From: Tritrichomonas foetus
Lineage: Eukaryota > Parabasalia > Tritrichomonadida > Tritrichomonadidae
Direction of reading: 5' to 3'
Assembly (NCBI GenBank): GCA_001839685.1
Contig: MLAK01000548.1
Location: forward strand, 77,209 to 109,954
Length of the DNA: 32,746 nt
In this document: piece after piece, positions 11,701-22,622 of the stretch
Layout: every line of letters begins with the position of its first letter
Position numbering within the stretch: position 1 is the first letter of the stretch
Notes under the pieces: model-generated
The model's input: the letters and a program-made list of their open reading frames with translations, nothing else
Database searches by the model: none
What the model was told of the DNA's origin: nothing
Program-made: the position numbers and the translations under genes

Positions 11701-14700
11701 AAGGAATAGTTGAAGAGCAAGTGAAGTTGTGTAATAGTTGAAGTTCATTGATCTGAACATGAATTCTTGATCATTGAGGTTATTCAACAAGTTACGAATA
11801 AGGACGGATTTACCTGTACCGGCAAAACCAGTAAGCATAACTGGATGTCCACCTTCAAGGAGCTCTTTGGCAAAGAAGTTGAGACGTGTTGTTTCTGGAG
11901 AGAAAACAAGTGAGTTGAAAACACTTCTTCCACTCTTATATTCGAATTTAGGAGAAATTTCGGACCATGGCATGAATTTCTTCTTTTCGGAGTTAACATA
12001 GTAATCGAAAACGGTTCCTTGTTGTGGGAATGTAACATTACGCCATTCGGAACGCCACATCTGTGAGAATTCTGCACGATAATCACGGCCTTGGTCATCG
12101 CAAGCACCACCGAAGGCCCAAACGGCAGCAAAGACGAAGTAAAGCTCGTAGAGTGAAGCTTCAGAGTTGTTAGGAACGTTTTGTTCTGTTAAAAGACGTT
12201 CTAACAAACGGCAGAGTGTAACAACCATTGCAATATCACTGAGTGGAACAATGTGCTTGATTTGAGCGTGAATCATTTCGATTGTTCTTGGAACGTAGTT
12301 ATTGAAAAGAACTGTAAGTTGTGATTTTTCGTTACCATTTGTACGCTTATCAATCCAACTGTAAGCATAAGCCATGAAACCGACATCTGTTTCGTTAATG
12401 AAGAGAATACCTGCACGTGAAACTGTAGCTGGTGTGGCATATTTAAGGTGAGCAATTTCGAAGATAAGACGCATGTGTTGTGTAAGTGGAATACGTTCGT
12501 TTGAGGCAAGTGTAAGAACTTTGTTATCGTCCATAACAGTGTTGAGTGATTCAATCCAGCATGGATCAATATCACCATCAAGAACTATCCACTTCGGGTA
12601 TTCATGTGTGAGTCTGGAAAGGTTTCTCATAATGAATGAGAAAAGACCATCTTGCCATTCACGAGTAGCTTGGTTAAGGAATCCATAAAGTTCGTTATTT
12701 GTAACAGCCTTTGGGTTAAGATCGACATATGAACATGGTGTTCCACGCTTCTTGTAAGCGCGGCAAAGTGAACGCCAAACTTCGGTCTTACCTGTACCAG
12801 CACCACCGATAATGAAAACGGAGTGACGAACAAAGAGAAGTTCTTCGAGTTCGACAACTTTTCTGACGAATTGATCTTCGGCTTGGAAGCGTGCTGCCAA
12901 AACGCATTGNNNNATNNTNTCTTCNNATTGNNAGTTTCTNTTNCGTGGAACATCAATTGCTGGGAAAAGATCGTTGATAAGACCGAGGAAGACTGGCATA
13001 TCGGTTGTGATAATCTTTGGAACGTTGAAATCTCTGAGGGCACGCATAAGGACGGCCTCTTCGGACATGTTTGGATCNGCTGAACGAAGTGAACCAGCGA
13101 CCACAAGAACGGACTTAACGGCACGAAGACCCCAGTCATAGTGAAGTTGTTTGGAAAGAAGTTGTTGACAACGGCTGTAAAGNGTTGTGAACTTCTTNGT
13201 AAGGAGTGANGCAGTCTTGAAACCTTCAGACATAAGCATAATTTCGCAAATGATTTGGAAATCGGGAACGCACATAGACACAGATCTGAAAAGTGCTTTA
13301 ATGTTTTCTGGAAGTTCAGTACGACCAGCATAACCTGGGTTCATAGTAATGAACATACCACAAGTCTTTTGAAGCTTGATCAATTCACCACCACAGAACT
13401 TGAATTCTTTAAGATCAAGACGAAGAGCATCAAGAATGGACTTAACCTGGTTTGAAACGACAGAAAGCACTCTAGCGGCAATTCTGTTGAACTCATCGAA
13501 ACATCCCCAAGCACCAGCTTGTGAAAGTCCTTTGAATGTAGCAGCAAGTGATTTGTGATCCATCTGTTCTGAGCAGTTGAACACGAAGCAAACTTGACCC
13601 ATTGAACGTGCAAGATCTTTTGTGGTTTCGGTCTTTCCTGTACCGGCTGGACCTGCTGGAGCACCACCCATAATACGTCGAAGTGATTGTGTGAGTGTAA
13701 TATAGCATCTATCGGTAAGTGGTGTAACGACGAGACGTGATGGTGAACCAAGATATTCGTATTGGTAGACGAATTCGGCATCAATAATGTTGATGAAACA
13801 ATCATGTTCGGAGTTGCGCCATGAGAAACGAAGTTGTGATTGCCATTCGAAGCATTCATGAGTTTCTTCGTGATTGTGGTTAAGTCTCCAAACGACATCT
13901 CTGTTGTGAGCATCGGTTTGGCAAATAACAGTGATCTTCTTTCTGTTAAGTGAGTCAAGTGTACCTGAACGAATGAGATCGATGAGATCGATAAGTTGGT
14001 GGTTCTGTTTGGCATTGTAATCTTTCATAGCGTTTTCAATACCTTCTTCGAGTTGCTTGAAAGCAGCATTAACTTCTTTGTTCCATTGGATACAAACAGC
14101 AGTTAGACCAACTTGGGCAACTTGACTAACGAGCCACTTGGGACGTTGTGATGTGTCATAAGCAGCTGCAGCTGCTTCTGAGAGACGCGCACGAAGTGTC
14201 TTCTTGGCAGTATCCAAAAGCTTTTGAAGCCAAAATTCGACTGGTCCATCAAGTTCGAGTGGTTCTTCGAATTCGACAAGTTCCTTTTCACGTGACATCA
14301 TTGCATCACATGTCTTTGGTCCTGTCCAGCGAACGGCGACAAGGTTATCATAAACCTTACCAAAGTGTGGCTCAATTTCTTGTGGATTTCTTCCCTTTGA
14401 AAGAATATCGAGAAGATCGTTTGATGAAACGAAATAGAAACGTGGGAATGCCATACGCTTTGTTTCCAAATATTCGAAAAGTGATTTTTCAACAACACTG
14501 AGTTCACGATTTTGCATTTCTAAGAATTTTTGAATATTTGGTTGGTTGCAAGTATCAATAACATTTTTGTTATCTTGTTGTTTGACAATGAATTCACCCA
14601 TTTGCTTATCAATGTTTTCGAATGAAGCAGATTGTTCAGGAAGTTGCTTTCTGATATCTTCTGAACCAATGAAGATAGGTCTAAGGTGAGTCCAGTGGTA

Positions 14701-17700
14701 TTGCACGTCAGACCAAATATTGATGATTCTGTCGACAGCCATGAGCTTGTTTTGCCAGTCTGTGAGTGTTTGCTTGAAGAAAGAAATGTTCTTGGATGAA
14801 AGATAGTTCTGAACAGCGACTTGGTTTTCTTCGAGTGTTTGAACAAGTTCTTCTGGAAGATATAAAACTTGAAGTTCTGGGAATCCTTCCATTGGCTTGT
14901 ATTGGAATTCCATATCGGCCCAAGTCTTCTTAAGATCAGCAAGAGCAGTTTCCATTCTAACTTCGTTTGAGGCACCATCGACAATTTCAGTGATATCTTC
15001 TGTATATTTGTTCAAATCTTTCTCCAAAATGTCGGAAAGTTTAAGATCGACTTGCTTTTGGAAGTCGACGCCGGTAATTTCATAGAGACGTTGCCAGTGA
15101 CGATCTCTGAGTTTATCGTTGTGAAGTTGATCCATAATTGGAAGAGTGTTAGAAACTGTCTTGATTAAATGATCAAGACCAAGATAAACGCCCCATTCTT
15201 TAGCACGTTTTTCAATCTTTCTGATGACTTTAACGTTGTTTTCGCATTCATTTGAAAGAACAGAAACATCAATTTCGGACCAAAGTGTGTTCTTCCATGT
15301 TGTAAGTTCTCCTTCGATTCTGTGAGCGATTTCCCAAACGCTTCTCAAAAGTGTTAAATCGGCTCTCATTGAAGCAAGATTCTTGAATGGGTTAACTGTG
15401 AATTCAAGAAGTTCACCATTGGCTTGAATTTCAGCAGCTTCATCATCTTGTTTTTCGAGGATATCTGCCCATTTATTCATGACTTCATCTGCTTTGTTGT
15501 ATCCGATTTCCCAAGCATAGAAGATTTCGTTGTTCATGTCTTCACGTAATTCAGCTAAGTGTTCAACGAATTGATCTTCAACAGCTCTTAAACGTTGTGT
15601 TTCTTCTTGTTGGAGTGGTGCTGTCTTGTCTTGTACACTGCTCCATGTGTTCTTGAGTTCTTGCCATTGAATTGGACCATCTTCAATTCTTTGTTGAAGT
15701 TGATCAGTTACTGTAACGCCATGTTGCTTCAAGAGTGCAACTGTTGCCTTCAAATGATCGAATAATTCATCATAGTATGGTGCTTTGGTACGAACAAGTA
15801 ACATTGCTTCAAGAACAGCAATAAGTTGATCGATATCTCCTTTCTTAACCTTAACATCAAGACCAGCTTGAGCATCATGAAGGAATTGCTTGAAGTCTTT
15901 CAATTGTGAAAGCATTTCATTGTTCAAATAGTGAGTGAATAAGTAAACCCACTTACCGAGGTTGAGATCGAGTGATTGTTTAAGTGGTCTGCAGTCAACA
16001 CGAAGCCAGCCGAATGAATGTGAATCTTGAATGACCCGAATATCATTTTGTGATTGTCTGTAATGACCAATTTGTTCACCAAAGTTATCAAGAGTAGGTT
16101 TAAGTTCATGTTGTTCACCTGTGATCTTATCTGGTTCACTCATTCCACCACCGTTGACCAAAAATTCGGCAATGAATGATTCACGGGATTGAGTCCAAAT
16201 GTTGGAATACTTAGAGAAGTTGTCGTCTTTATATTTAATGCATTCTTGAGACATTGCTTCAACAGCATCTAAAATCTTACTGACCTTACCTTGAATTTCT
16301 GTATCAGCTTCGATCTTGTTATAGACTGGTTCTTGACCTTCATAGAAGCAGTCAATAAGCTTGGAAAGATCGAGTGCGCGCTGGCACCATTCTTTGAAGG
16401 TTCCATAAAGGTTATTTTGTCCTTCAAGAAGTGGTGGGTTGAATAAAACATTATTTCCAACAAGTTCTAATTTAGTTGTGATAAGTGGAACAATGACATG
16501 TAGTGGATTTGGTGTTTCTGGTATTTTAATTGAAAGATCTTGGAAAAGTGCATCGAGTGAATAAATAATATTGCTCTTGAGTCCATCATGAATTAAAGAT
16601 GAGATGTAATCGAGATATTGCTTGGATTCAGGTGATGTTGGATCATCAGTTAATGCATCAACTGATGATTTAACGAGTTCGGAAATTTCTTGTGATTGTT
16701 GAGTAATTAAAGCAACACGAGCATTCAATGTGTTGTTAACTTCTGCTGGATCTAATGATTTCTTTGCATCTGGGCGACTGAAAAGTGCTGGCGATTTCCA
16801 ACTTTCGATTTTATTCTTAATTGTTTGGATGTTTGATGTTGATTTGTTGTGAAGTTCGGAAAATGTAGAAACTTCAGCAACAGCATTTTGTAAGAAATCT
16901 TTGGTTTCTTCGCTTTCCCATGTAAGCTCAGAAAGGCCTCTTTCAAGGACTTGATCAACATGATCAATGTGCTTCTGGAACATTGGACGTTCAACATCAA
17001 CAATTGTGGATAATGGATGGTTATAACGATCAATAAGAACCTGAAGTGAATGAATGAAATCATTATAAATTTGATTTCTTTCGTAAATTTCTTTAGCAAC
17101 TGGTGGGATATCATCAGAAATGTTATTTGAAAGGAATTTAACTTCTTGTAAAAGAGAAAGAAGTTCTGGATCGAAGTTCAAAGATAAAAGACGAGTGTTT
17201 GGATCTCTTGTAAGTAATGGAGTCTTAAGTTTATCCTTGAAATCACCATGAATGTCACCTGACCAATTAGTGATTTTGGTGACCATGGTGGATTCAATTG
17301 CTGCTTGAAGTTCCTTCATTGAAGCAAGTGGTTCTTTCATTCCTGGATCGACCAAAATTTCAGGGATTGAAAGTTTGAGAATATCTTCAAGAGCCTTCAA
17401 ACGTTGGATGAGACCGTTACACCAAATAAAGTTGGATGTAGTGGGTGGGACTCCATGAAGTTGTGGTGGGTTGGATTTTCCGGCACGATATGTTAAACTG
17501 ACTTGTTCAACATCATTTTCAAATAATGTGATGATTTGTGGGTATTGGCGTTGGAAAGATTCAACGAAGAATGGTCTTCTTAAAAGTGCGTTGAAACCCG
17601 TTAAAATTTGACCAAGTGAAACAACTGATGAAACATCTTGAATTGCCCAAATAGCAATTGCAACAGCTCTGACGTCGAGGTCATTAAAGCTTACTTCAAT

Positions 17701-19131
17701 TTCTTTAATAATATCATTAAATTCTTGATCGGTAATTCTTAAAAGATCACAATCGAGACCGGTAAGTTTACTTTCGACTTCATGGAATTCATCGAGAAGT
17801 TTTAAGAATTTTGGTGAAAGAATGTGACCATGAATACCACCGACTTCTGTTTTATCAAATCTATTAAATTCAATAATTGTGTTCAAAATTGGCTTGAGTT
17901 TCTCAATTCTGCTAACTAACCTTAAGAATCCAGGAATAACAGCCTGGTTATTCAAGGTGAAAGATGAAGATCCTTCTTCTTTCAAAATTCGGTCTTTGAA
18001 TTGAATGTAATGTTCTTGGAATTGATCAAGTGTCTTGCATGATTCCCTGATGTTATCCATTGTATCAGCAGGATCACCATTCAGCAGGGACGTTCCGTCA
18101 ATTGCAGAAATGAACTGCTGTGTGAAAAAGTCGGAAACGCGACGTAAAAGTGCGCAAAGATGGCGTGGTGAGTGATAATAGCGTGTCCGAGTATACATCA
18201 AAAATAATAAATGGAAAACAGGTGCAAACATTTCTGTCAAGGCTTCAAGGTCTGCACCAACTGTGTCAATTTGTTCCAAGAAAGAGTGGAGGGGCTGGAG
18301 GGCCCTTTCTGTTTCAATTGCCAAATCATAGGCTTCATGCGTGTCCTTAACAACAACTTCATATTGTTGAACAAAAGGTTCCGATGATTTTGATAACGTT
18401 TCAATAACTTGTTTTATTTCTTCTGCTTCGAATTGTTTCTTTAACATTTCGAGGTTTTGCCTTCGTTTTCTCCAATATTTGACTTCATCAAGCGGTGTCA
18501 AATTATCATCGTCATCTGGAAATTCCTTATCAAGGAGTTCTCTGGTTTGCTCAACCCATTGAACGACTTGGGCTTCAAATGTATGAAGCCTGGCAGGACT
18601 TTCCGGTGCTGCCAGAAGTTCATGTGGCGGAATTGTTAAAACGGTCATTCCTTGAGATTTTCCGTACATCATATAGAAGTAGCCAGTAATGTCGCTCATT
18701 GTTGTAACGATTTCGTTACTGACTGCTTTTGGAAAACGTTCAATGTTGGTTTGGGATTTTGAAATTGGGGAAAATACATAGTCGACCATTCTATGAATAA
18801 AGCTGATTGGGTTCTTTGGGATATCGATAAAGGCCAGAGAGTTCATAAACTCCTGTGGTTCGTTCTTTTCGAGTGCGCGATATTTATAAACGATCACACC
18901 CTTTTTGCCCTTTGTGTACGAGTCCATAGAGCATTGTAAAATACCTTTCGAAGATAATGAAAAAATGATATGTTTGCATTTGTTACCAAGGAAGATAGAA
19001 TAATTTTGCCTGGATTCTTCTTCCTTTAACATCAAATCGAATTTATCTGGTTGCATTTTGAATGACGCTGTAATGCGTGACATGATGAAGCGAGAACGCT
19101 CATCATCATGAAAAACTTTCAGTTGATCCAT
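5788..19131 (-). CDS. Axonemal dynein heavy chain, outer-arm beta type
   Basis: This complete 4447-residue motor subunit powers flagellar beating by ATP-driven stepping of one doublet microtubule on the next. The order is as expected: N-terminal tail (DHC_N1-like, about 190-770), linker (about 1290-1700), a six-AAA ring, the stalk, then the C-terminal domain. P-loops are visible in AAA1 (GPAGTGKT, 1827-1834), AAA2 (GGAGTGKT, 2109-2116), AAA3 (GFAGTGKS, 2435-2442) and AAA4 (GLGGSGKQ, 2786-2793). An AAA1 Walker B GCFDEFNR lies near 1878. Stalk coiled coils sit near 3045-3120 and 3250-3320, flanking the microtubule-binding tip. The C-terminus, with [17 protein letters not shown], resembles DNAH9/11/17 and Chlamydomonas beta chains. 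No intron is needed. About 17 ambiguous bases at 12910-13210, between AAA1 and AAA2, leave some residues undefined. The stop is TAAA-type. Axonemal identity is firm; the beta assignment is from memory of the family. Confidence 0.95.
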   Translation of the reverse strand: MDQLKVFHDDERSRFIMSRITASFKMQPDKFDLMLKEEESRQNYSIFLGNKCKHIIFSLSSKGILQCSMDSYTKGKKGVIVYKYRALEKNEPQEFMNSLAFIDIPKNPISFIHRMVDYVFSPISKSQTNIERFPKAVSNEIVTTMSDITGYFYMMYGKSQGMTVLTIPPHELLAAPESPARLHTFEAQVVQWVEQTRELLDKEFPDDDDNLTPLDEVKYWRKRRQNLEMLKKQFEAEEIKQVIETLSKSSEPFVQQYEVVVKDTHEAYDLAIETERALQPLHSFLEQIDTVGADLEALTEMFAPVFHLLFLMYTRTRYYHSPRHLCALLRRVSDFFTQQFISAIDGTSLLNGDPADTMDNIRESCKTLDQFQEHYIQFKDRILKEEGSSSFTLNNQAVIPGFLRLVSRIEKLKPILNTIIEFNRFDKTEVGGIHGHILSPKFLKLLDEFHEVESKLTGLDCDLLRITDQEFNDIIKEIEVSFNDLDVRAVAIAIWAIQDVSSVVSLGQILTGFNALLRRPFFVESFQRQYPQIITLFENDVEQVSLTYRAGKSNPPQLHGVPPTTSNFIWCNGLIQRLKALEDILKLSIPEILVDPGMKEPLASMKELQAAIESTMVTKITNWSGDIHGDFKDKLKTPLLTRDPNTRLLSLNFDPELLSLLQEVKFLSNNISDDIPPVAKEIYERNQIYNDFIHSLQVLIDRYNHPLSTIVDVERPMFQKHIDHVDQVLERGLSELTWESEETKDFLQNAVAEVSTFSELHNKSTSNIQTIKNKIESWKSPALFSRPDAKKSLDPAEVNNTLNARVALITQQSQEISELVKSSVDALTDDPTSPESKQYLDYISSLIHDGLKSNIIYSLDALFQDLSIKIPETPNPLHVIVPLITTKLELVGNNVLFNPPLLEGQNNLYGTFKEWCQRALDLSKLIDCFYEGQEPVYNKIEADTEIQGKVSKILDAVEAMSQECIKYKDDNFSKYSNIWTQSRESFIAEFLVNGGGMSEPDKITGEQHELKPTLDNFGEQIGHYRQSQNDIRVIQDSHSFGWLRVDCRPLKQSLDLNLGKWVYLFTHYLNNEMLSQLKDFKQFLHDAQAGLDVKVKKGDIDQLIAVLEAMLLVRTKAPYYDELFDHLKATVALLKQHGVTVTDQLQQRIEDGPIQWQELKNTWSSVQDKTAPLQQEETQRLRAVEDQFVEHLAELREDMNNEIFYAWEIGYNKADEVMNKWADILEKQDDEAAEIQANGELLEFTVNPFKNLASMRADLTLLRSVWEIAHRIEGELTTWKNTLWSEIDVSVLSNECENNVKVIRKIEKRAKEWGVYLGLDHLIKTVSNTLPIMDQLHNDKLRDRHWQRLYEITGVDFQKQVDLKLSDILEKDLNKYTEDITEIVDGASNEVRMETALADLKKTWADMEFQYKPMEGFPELQVLYLPEELVQTLEENQVAVQNYLSSKNISFFKQTLTDWQNKLMAVDRIINIWSDVQYHWTHLRPIFIGSEDIRKQLPEQSASFENIDKQMGEFIVKQQDNKNVIDTCNQPNIQKFLEMQNRELSVVEKSLFEYLETKRMAFPRFYFVSSNDLLDILSKGRNPQEIEPHFGKVYDNLVAVRWTGPKTCDAMMSREKELVEFEEPLELDGPVEFWLQKLLDTAKKTLRARLSEAAAAAYDTSQRPKWLVSQVAQVGLTAVCIQWNKEVNAAFKQLEEGIENAMKDYNAKQNHQLIDLIDLIRSGTLDSLNRKKITVICQTDAHNRDVVWRLNHNHEETHECFEWQSQLRFSWRNSEHDCFINIIDAEFVYQYEYLGSPSRLVVTPLTDRCYITLTQSLRRIMGGAPAGPAGTGKTETTKDLARSMGQVCFVFNCSEQMDHKSLAATFKGLSQAGAWGCFDEFNRIAARVLSVVSNQVKSILDALRLDLKEFKFCGGELIKLQKTCGMFITMNPGYAGRTELPENIKALFRSVSMCVPDFQIICEIMLMSEGFKTXSLLXKKFTXLYSRCQQLLSKQLHYDWGLRAVKSVLVVAGSLRSXDPNMSEEAVLMRALRDFNVPKIITTDMPVFLGLINDLFPAIDVPXXRNXQXEXXXXQCVLAARFQAEDQFVRKVVELEELLFVRHSVFIIGGAGTGKTEVWRSLCRAYKKRGTPCSYVDLNPKAVTNNELYGFLNQATREWQDGLFSFIMRNLSRLTHEYPKWIVLDGDIDPCWIESLNTVMDDNKVLTLASNERIPLTQHMRLIFEIAHLKYATPATVSRAGILFINETDVGFMAYAYSWIDKRTNGNEKSQLTVLFNNYVPRTIEMIHAQIKHIVPLSDIAMVVTLCRLLERLLTEQNVPNNSEASLYELYFVFAAVWAFGGACDDQGRDYRAEFSQMWRSEWRNVTFPQQGTVFDYYVNSEKKKFMPWSEISPKFEYKSGRSVFNSLVFSPETTRLNFFAKELLEGGHPVMLTGFAGTGKSVLIRNLLNNLNDQEFMFRSMNFNYYTTSLALQLFLESAVEMKSGKLYAPPAQKKCIYFIDDINMPEIDLYGTQAPMTLLRQHLDYEHWYDRQQMTLKDVKGVNYVSCMNPTAGSFTINPRLQRHFSTFALGVPPDNSVKLILSSMLEGHLEFYQFPQSVRDISTKILESIIGVHKEILKNFIPTAVKFHYNFNLRDMCSLLQGVLRAMPNVVKTPEQLSLLLATDAIRVYSDRLVDLVDYQRAKDICIAQASKFLDSTLDGQAVREEMMYCAFPPDGDESSFDDFGYAPMVSHELTNKVINDKLVEYNESHPVMNLVLFKDAIEHVLRIARGITMPNGHMLLVGLGGSGKQSLVRLASYLAGYSVYQITLANNYGIAEFNADLVKVFTQSGGKKQPTVFLLTDSQVIDEQFLIPLSDFLSTGSLPDIFAQEDKENIYSAVKGDMKVQGIPFTNEDAWKFFTQRCCQYTRIVFCQSPSGDTFRIRARRFPALINCMIIDWFHAWPDDALYSVAKQFLSDVDLGGNDPETIVQFIANAHSKVIQISAEYLEAERRHNYATPKSYLELISLFKSMLDKTRNQIINNQEHFSKGLQMLINSSADVEVMKKKLEKQTKIVADKQAECAALIDRISQDAAVVKKESDIAQKEEAKTSVIKAEAEEKQAVAAEELKKAQPLKAQALAAIDVIDKKAMTELSSFAQAPGKVGIVMEAIVLVLSEGGRPARDLSWKAAKKIMGNTSTFMNKLQHLHECWNHDIMALTKAKVAKWDFKESDVQKSSSACANLYIWLNNILNYHTVIQNIAPKERAAKEAEEMLNESVEKLKKVQARAAALEEQLQKLKDELETQQAEKNKAQAEATSMSEKITRATDLVAGLGDEGERWKVKIADYKEEQTSVVGDVLLAAAFISYSGPFTRAFRERLVDDIWRPFLVERGVKIVKDPIDVVSHSALVAQWNNQGLPNDRVSIENAAITNSCQRWPLFIDPQFQGIKWIRNNQESNNLHVMRFGQDNFINTLVMAVENGESVLIENVEETFDPIIDPLLGRNIVKRGRRNLVQVGDREVEFNPKFRLFLQTKLANPHFKPEIQAQTTVINFTVTLDGLEEQLLGNVVKHEKPGLEEQKAELIKQMNEDKITMKELEDNLLERLSAPGVNLIEDTGLMDTLDRSKRMSAELTERVLKATETSEEISIHREAFRRVAGRAALLYFILVDLGKIDHMYQFSLASFVTVFTSAMDDAEPSSNPVSRENSLVDSITFKTFRWAMRAMFQRHQLIFTALLCFRILLSDKSAQVMRMDEFLHLLRCPRSMAMPNPAPEWLSDSSWGAAVGLTSLDAFKSLGQDITMRTKPWQKWCDLEMPENEKLPLDYKNKTEFQRLLVIRALRPDRMVNALTQFIANQIGEKYTEDVVFTLQQTYSEATPTMALFFILSPGIDPVKNLEALGEKLGYSELKGNLYNISLGEGQEENALNSLTKASTEGAWVIIQNLHLMGKWLMVLEKHIEKLRLGQLHENFRIFFTAEASDDIPAGLLQNSIKVTSEPARGTKANLMRALANFNDDTMEQCQKDREYKMLLFHLCVFHALMVERRKFGPQGFNRVYNFNPSDLQICSELLFDSLDSSQPIPWVPLRYLIGEIMYGGHISDDRDRRLCKTYLESFDKEDFEGADLVPGFPCPTGLNTMEEYKEYALREFPDESPYLFGLHPNAEIGSLTTQTDFIFSTLLNVQPRVAGGEEGDSSMEKGVKKTLDEILTNVPEAFNIQELYNRVEKHEPYVSICLQECERMNIIMSEIKRSLTELDMGLAGELTISEAMDQLMMAIYVNAVPATWEKLAYFSLRPLITWWKDLLDRHKQLVDWSAELTLPNSVWLPGLFNPSSFLTAVAQSAARKNGWPLDQTILTVEVTKKMESEIDAPPRDGAYIHGLFLEGARWDSKMNSLNEAFLKELYPQLPVIFVKAVYIDKPGGRAAVYYECPVYVTKMRGPTYVSDFNLKINPNIGSPGHWVKRGVAILLEA
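12910..13210 (-). other. Cluster of ambiguous bases inside dynein
   Basis: Seventeen undetermined bases fall in this 300-bp part of the dynein gene, between the AAA1 and AAA2 P-loops. The worst stretch is 12910-12943. The frame is kept throughout, so they are substitutions of uncertain identity, not gaps. They may reflect mis-collapsed reads from paralogous dynein genes or poor coverage. Confidence 0.8.
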
Positions 19132-19890
19132 TTCCAGCGATCTAAAAAATTTTAATGAGTTATGGATTAATTCAGAGGGCCAAATACGTTAGTTTTTGGT
19201 TTTTAATAAAAAGTTCCTCAATTTTCATTTTATTTCACATAATTTTGGCCTTTGGTTTGGGGGTTTCATTCAAATCTAAAAGAAAACGGCCGTTTACTAA
19301 AAAAAATTCATCAATGAGAAATAAACGGATATAAAATAAATTGAATAGATTATTTTATTTTTTGTGAAGGTGAGTGATGACTATCATTTCACTCATTTTT
19401 CTCCATGATGGTATTTAAATACTATTACCAGGGAGACATTGAGGTATATCATTCATATTCAAGTAAACATCAGATATAAGTAGAAAAACTTTTGCAGAAG
19501 TATTATATCTGAATGTGAATAAAATTCACTGAATAACTTTTTTAATTAACTTGATAATAATCTTTGTAAATAATCGTAGTTGAGACACTTTACTTTAAAA
19601 TGCATTGAAATTCTTAGAAATATTTTTTTTATGATAATGTAAGTGAAGATTGACTTGACATGATTGTGATATATCTCAATTGGTGATCATCATCAATATC
19701 ATTTTTCAACAAATTTTCATTCTGCTAACTTCCCAAACTGATTTGTTAAGTAACCTGGTTCACCAGAATACATATTATTTAAATGTTTAATGAAGGCAAA
19801 GATGTGATCATAAAAATAGAAACAAATAGTATCTATGATACTTTTATTAATATCGCATATACAATAAACAAACATATATATATGAATGGG
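19132..19890. other. AT-rich intergenic region upstream of dynein
   Basis: This is about 760 bp between the dynein start and the 3' end of the acidic-repeat gene, both on the minus strand. It should carry the dynein promoter. Apart from the initiator-like site at 19150-19158 I see no gene, tRNA or clear repeat. Confidence 0.55.
19150..19158 (-). promoter_or_regulatory. Initiator-like TCATTAAAA upstream of dynein
   Basis: On the minus strand TCATTAAAA lies 18 bases before the dynein ATG. TCA followed by a pyrimidine and A/T is the known trichomonad initiator pattern. The same nonamer stands directly at the start of the next gene on this strand (22114-22122). The spacing suits the short 5' leaders of trichomonads. 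Its role is inferred. Confidence 0.45.
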
Positions 19891-22113
19891 TTAAAATAGA
19901 TCTTCTTCTTCTTCTTCAATTGCATCTTCGAGTATGATAGTATCGTTCTTTTGAATTGCACGTGAAATAATATCTCCTTCCTCATAATCATATTCGTATT
20001 CATCTTTTGGGCTGCTTTCTTTTCTAGATTTTCTTTCAGGTGTTGTTTTGACTTTTTCTTTAATTTTGTCTTTTTCTTCTTCTTCATATTCATATTCATA
20101 ATCATCATCTTTAGTTGTTGCCGCTTTATGACTATCTGTTTTAACATTCGTTTTTGCTTTTTCAGTATCGTCGTTATTTTCGTATTCATAATCATATTCA
20201 TATTCTTCTTCTTTAGTTGTTACTAGATTTTTCGTCATGGAATTTATTTGTCCCGCTAAATCAAAGCTCACTTGATGATCTTTTTTTGCTTTATTTTCGA
20301 CTTCATCTTGATTCCCCAATTGTTTTTCACTTTTTATATCTTTAGAGCTGTCAGTTCCTCTTTCTGTTGTTGTATCCTTATTTTTTTTTAATAATCTGTC
20401 GTTGTTTTTGCTTTCGGGTTTACTTTTCTCATCCTTTTCTTCTTCATAATCATATTCATACTCAAATTGTTCATCTTTTTCTGCTACTGTAAATGTTTTT
20501 TCGCTTTTCAAATTTGTCCCTAAGTTTGTGCTTATTCCTTGGGCGATTTCTAACAAATCATTTTTGTCCTTATTTTCATTTTCCTTTTTCTTGTTATCAT
20601 TCTCTTCATATTCATACTCATATTCATCCTCATCATCAAAATTTTCAATTTCAATTTTTTCTTCAGCCTCTATTTTTTGGGATCTGTTTACAATCTTTTC
20701 TTCACTTTTTTGAGAATTGTTATTTTCGTTGGTTTCTTCCTCTTCTTCTTCTTCCTCTTCTTCATAATCGTTTAGGAATTTCTCATTTTTAGTCATGTCA
20801 AAGATATCCACGTCAAATCCATTATCTGAATCATTTTCAAAATCATCAAAGGTAATTTTATCTTCTTCTTTATCATCTTTATTTTTATTACTTTGTGGGT
20901 TTTCATTTTTAATTGTGTTTTTATTGTCAATTTTTTCGTTTTGTGGTGAAGATTTAAGTGGTTTAGCAGGTGAATTTTTGAGCATATTATGTTCATTAAC
21001 TTTGCTTGGTTTCTTAGACTTATTTGGCATTGGAGTTGGTTTTGCTTTTGGCTTTTGTTTAGGCTTACTAGTTGATGTAAGAGTTTCAGTGTTAGAATCA
21101 ATAATTGGTTCTAATGGTGCACTTTTTGATTTTTGACTTTCATAAGCCATTTGTTTCTCTTTTAGTTGCAATTGTTTCCTGATTCTTCTTTTTCGTAAAG
21201 ATTCGAGCTCATTTTGATAATTAACAAGATCATCATATGAGTAATTTGTTGTAGATTTACCAGAATTTATTGATGAACTTTTATTAGACGTTTGTGAATT
21301 TGAAAAGTTATTTTTTTGACTTGAATTTTTTGTTGGATTTAAAATATTAAATAATTTGCAATCTAACGTTTTAGCTTCATGAAAAGCCTTCTTTTTCATT
21401 CTCATTAATTTTATATATTTGTTGACATTAGAATCTCCTTCTTTTTTTGATGCTTGTAAATCTTCATCATTTAAAGTGCATTTATTCCTCTCAATTTCTT
21501 CTTTCATTTTCAAAATTTTCAATTTTTCATTTTGAATCAAATTCTTTTCGAACTGAGTTTCAAATTGAATTTTTTTGACTGAATCTTTCGAGTAAAATGA
21601 ACCATTTTCTGTTAAAACTTTTTCTAAGTCAGTCAGTTGATTTTGGAGAAAAGTGACTTTTGGTGAATATTCCATGATTTTTTCTTGGCTTTCTGCATCT
21701 TCTGGCTTGCCGTATTTTTTTGCTATGTCTACATTAAAGCTATCGCTGTTGTATTTTGATTTAACCATTTCGTCATAACGAGATTTTAATTCATTGACTT
21801 CGGATCTCAAAATAACCAACTCTTTCATCAGCTCGCTCTGTTCATGAAGTAAAAACAATGGATCTCTTAGTTCATCGACTTCATTTACGCTTTCAAATCG
21901 TCCAAGAAGAAATTTACCGTGTTTGTTTTGACCTTTATTTTGACCTTCGTATCGTCCGTTTGAAAGGGGCGCCAAAAGAGATTTTCGGATTGGTCGAGCT
22001 GACTTAGGAGTTGCTTTCTGATTTCTATTCTGTCTGAACCGAGGATTTGCGCTCCCGTGAACGGTAAGTGGTTTGGAGATTCGGATTGGTGGGATAATTG
22101 GTTTTGGTGGCAT
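19891..22113 (-). CDS. Acidic Tyr/Glu-repeat coiled-coil protein, unknown function
   Basis: This 740-residue protein is not recognised. The N-terminus (1-70) is basic and Pro-rich. About 80-270 is Lys/Glu-rich with heptad character, and 270-460 is polar and Lys/Ser/Pro-rich. The C-terminal third is strongly acidic with a poly-Glu run near 455. It has five separate Tyr-acid blocks of the (E/D)YEYEYE or EYEYDYE type, centred near residues 494, 554, 639, 673 and 706, each embedded in Lys/Glu-rich linker. The most likely role is an intrinsically disordered scaffold or cytoskeleton-associated protein, but this is a guess from composition. The start is supported by TCATTAAAA abutting the ATG. The neighbouring dynein and coiled-coil genes lie on the same strand, but spacers of 500-760 bp argue for separate transcription. 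Confidence 0.8.
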   Translation of the reverse strand: MPPKPIIPPIRISKPLTVHGSANPRFRQNRNQKATPKSARPIRKSLLAPLSNGRYEGQNKGQNKHGKFLLGRFESVNEVDELRDPLFLLHEQSELMKELVILRSEVNELKSRYDEMVKSKYNSDSFNVDIAKKYGKPEDAESQEKIMEYSPKVTFLQNQLTDLEKVLTENGSFYSKDSVKKIQFETQFEKNLIQNEKLKILKMKEEIERNKCTLNDEDLQASKKEGDSNVNKYIKLMRMKKKAFHEAKTLDCKLFNILNPTKNSSQKNNFSNSQTSNKSSSINSGKSTTNYSYDDLVNYQNELESLRKRRIRKQLQLKEKQMAYESQKSKSAPLEPIIDSNTETLTSTSKPKQKPKAKPTPMPNKSKKPSKVNEHNMLKNSPAKPLKSSPQNEKIDNKNTIKNENPQSNKNKDDKEEDKITFDDFENDSDNGFDVDIFDMTKNEKFLNDYEEEEEEEEEETNENNNSQKSEEKIVNRSQKIEAEEKIEIENFDDEDEYEYEYEENDNKKKENENKDKNDLLEIAQGISTNLGTNLKSEKTFTVAEKDEQFEYEYDYEEEKDEKSKPESKNNDRLLKKNKDTTTERGTDSSKDIKSEKQLGNQDEVENKAKKDHQVSFDLAGQINSMTKNLVTTKEEEYEYDYEYENNDDTEKAKTNVKTDSHKAATTKDDDYEYEYEEEEKDKIKEKVKTTPERKSRKESSPKDEYEYDYEEGDIISRAIQKNDTIILEDAIEEEEEDLF

Positions 22114-22122
22114 TTTTAATGA
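22114..22122 (-). promoter_or_regulatory. Initiator-like TCATTAAAA at the start codon
   Basis: On the minus strand TCATTAAAA directly abuts the ATG of the acidic-repeat gene, which would put the initiator adenine only 7 bases before the start codon. It matches the trichomonad initiator pattern and supports this start. It was not tested against transcript data. Confidence 0.5.
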
Positions 22123-22622
22123 TTTGATTTCGAAATATCTAAAAATTGAAAATGACTCAAAAAATCCGATTTTTTTTTCCGTTTTTATTTCGCATTTTGA
22201 GATCTAATTAAATGTTGTTTATTATTTATATTCTATACTATGGTCATAATGAATATTATATATATTATTTATTATGTAATATATGATAAAAATATATTAT
22301 TGATGAAGATATTTCAAAGATAATATCACTGGGGAAAAATGTATTGAAATTCATAACTTAGAAAAAAACGTTCATTTTTTCGGAATTCCTATTCTATTTA
22401 TTGAATTGAATTCAATGCAATGACAAAAATGAACTTTTTCTTTTGAGTAAAAATTGAGGTGCTATATGGCCTTTTGGAATTATGATATTTCTTTCTAAAT
22501 TTGATTTTTTTGGAGATAACTTTTTATAGGAAAAAATAAAGAGGAAAAAAAGCATAATGATTAATATGGTGATAATTTTTAGGAACAATAACAAAATGAG
22601 AATATTACTAGCTAATCGTGTT
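22123..22622. other. AT-rich intergenic region
   Basis: This is about 500 bp of AT-rich sequence between two minus-strand genes. A 72-codon minus-strand frame (22412-22630) encodes a hydrophobic run but lies in T-rich DNA and is not called as a gene. No RNA gene or strong repeat is seen. Confidence 0.5.

Noticed and set aside
5788..19131. Many plus- and minus-strand open frames of 60-230 codons inside the dynein gene
   Set aside because: They overlap a complete, motif-rich dynein heavy chain and arise from its biased codon use. None shows independent domains or promoter motifs.
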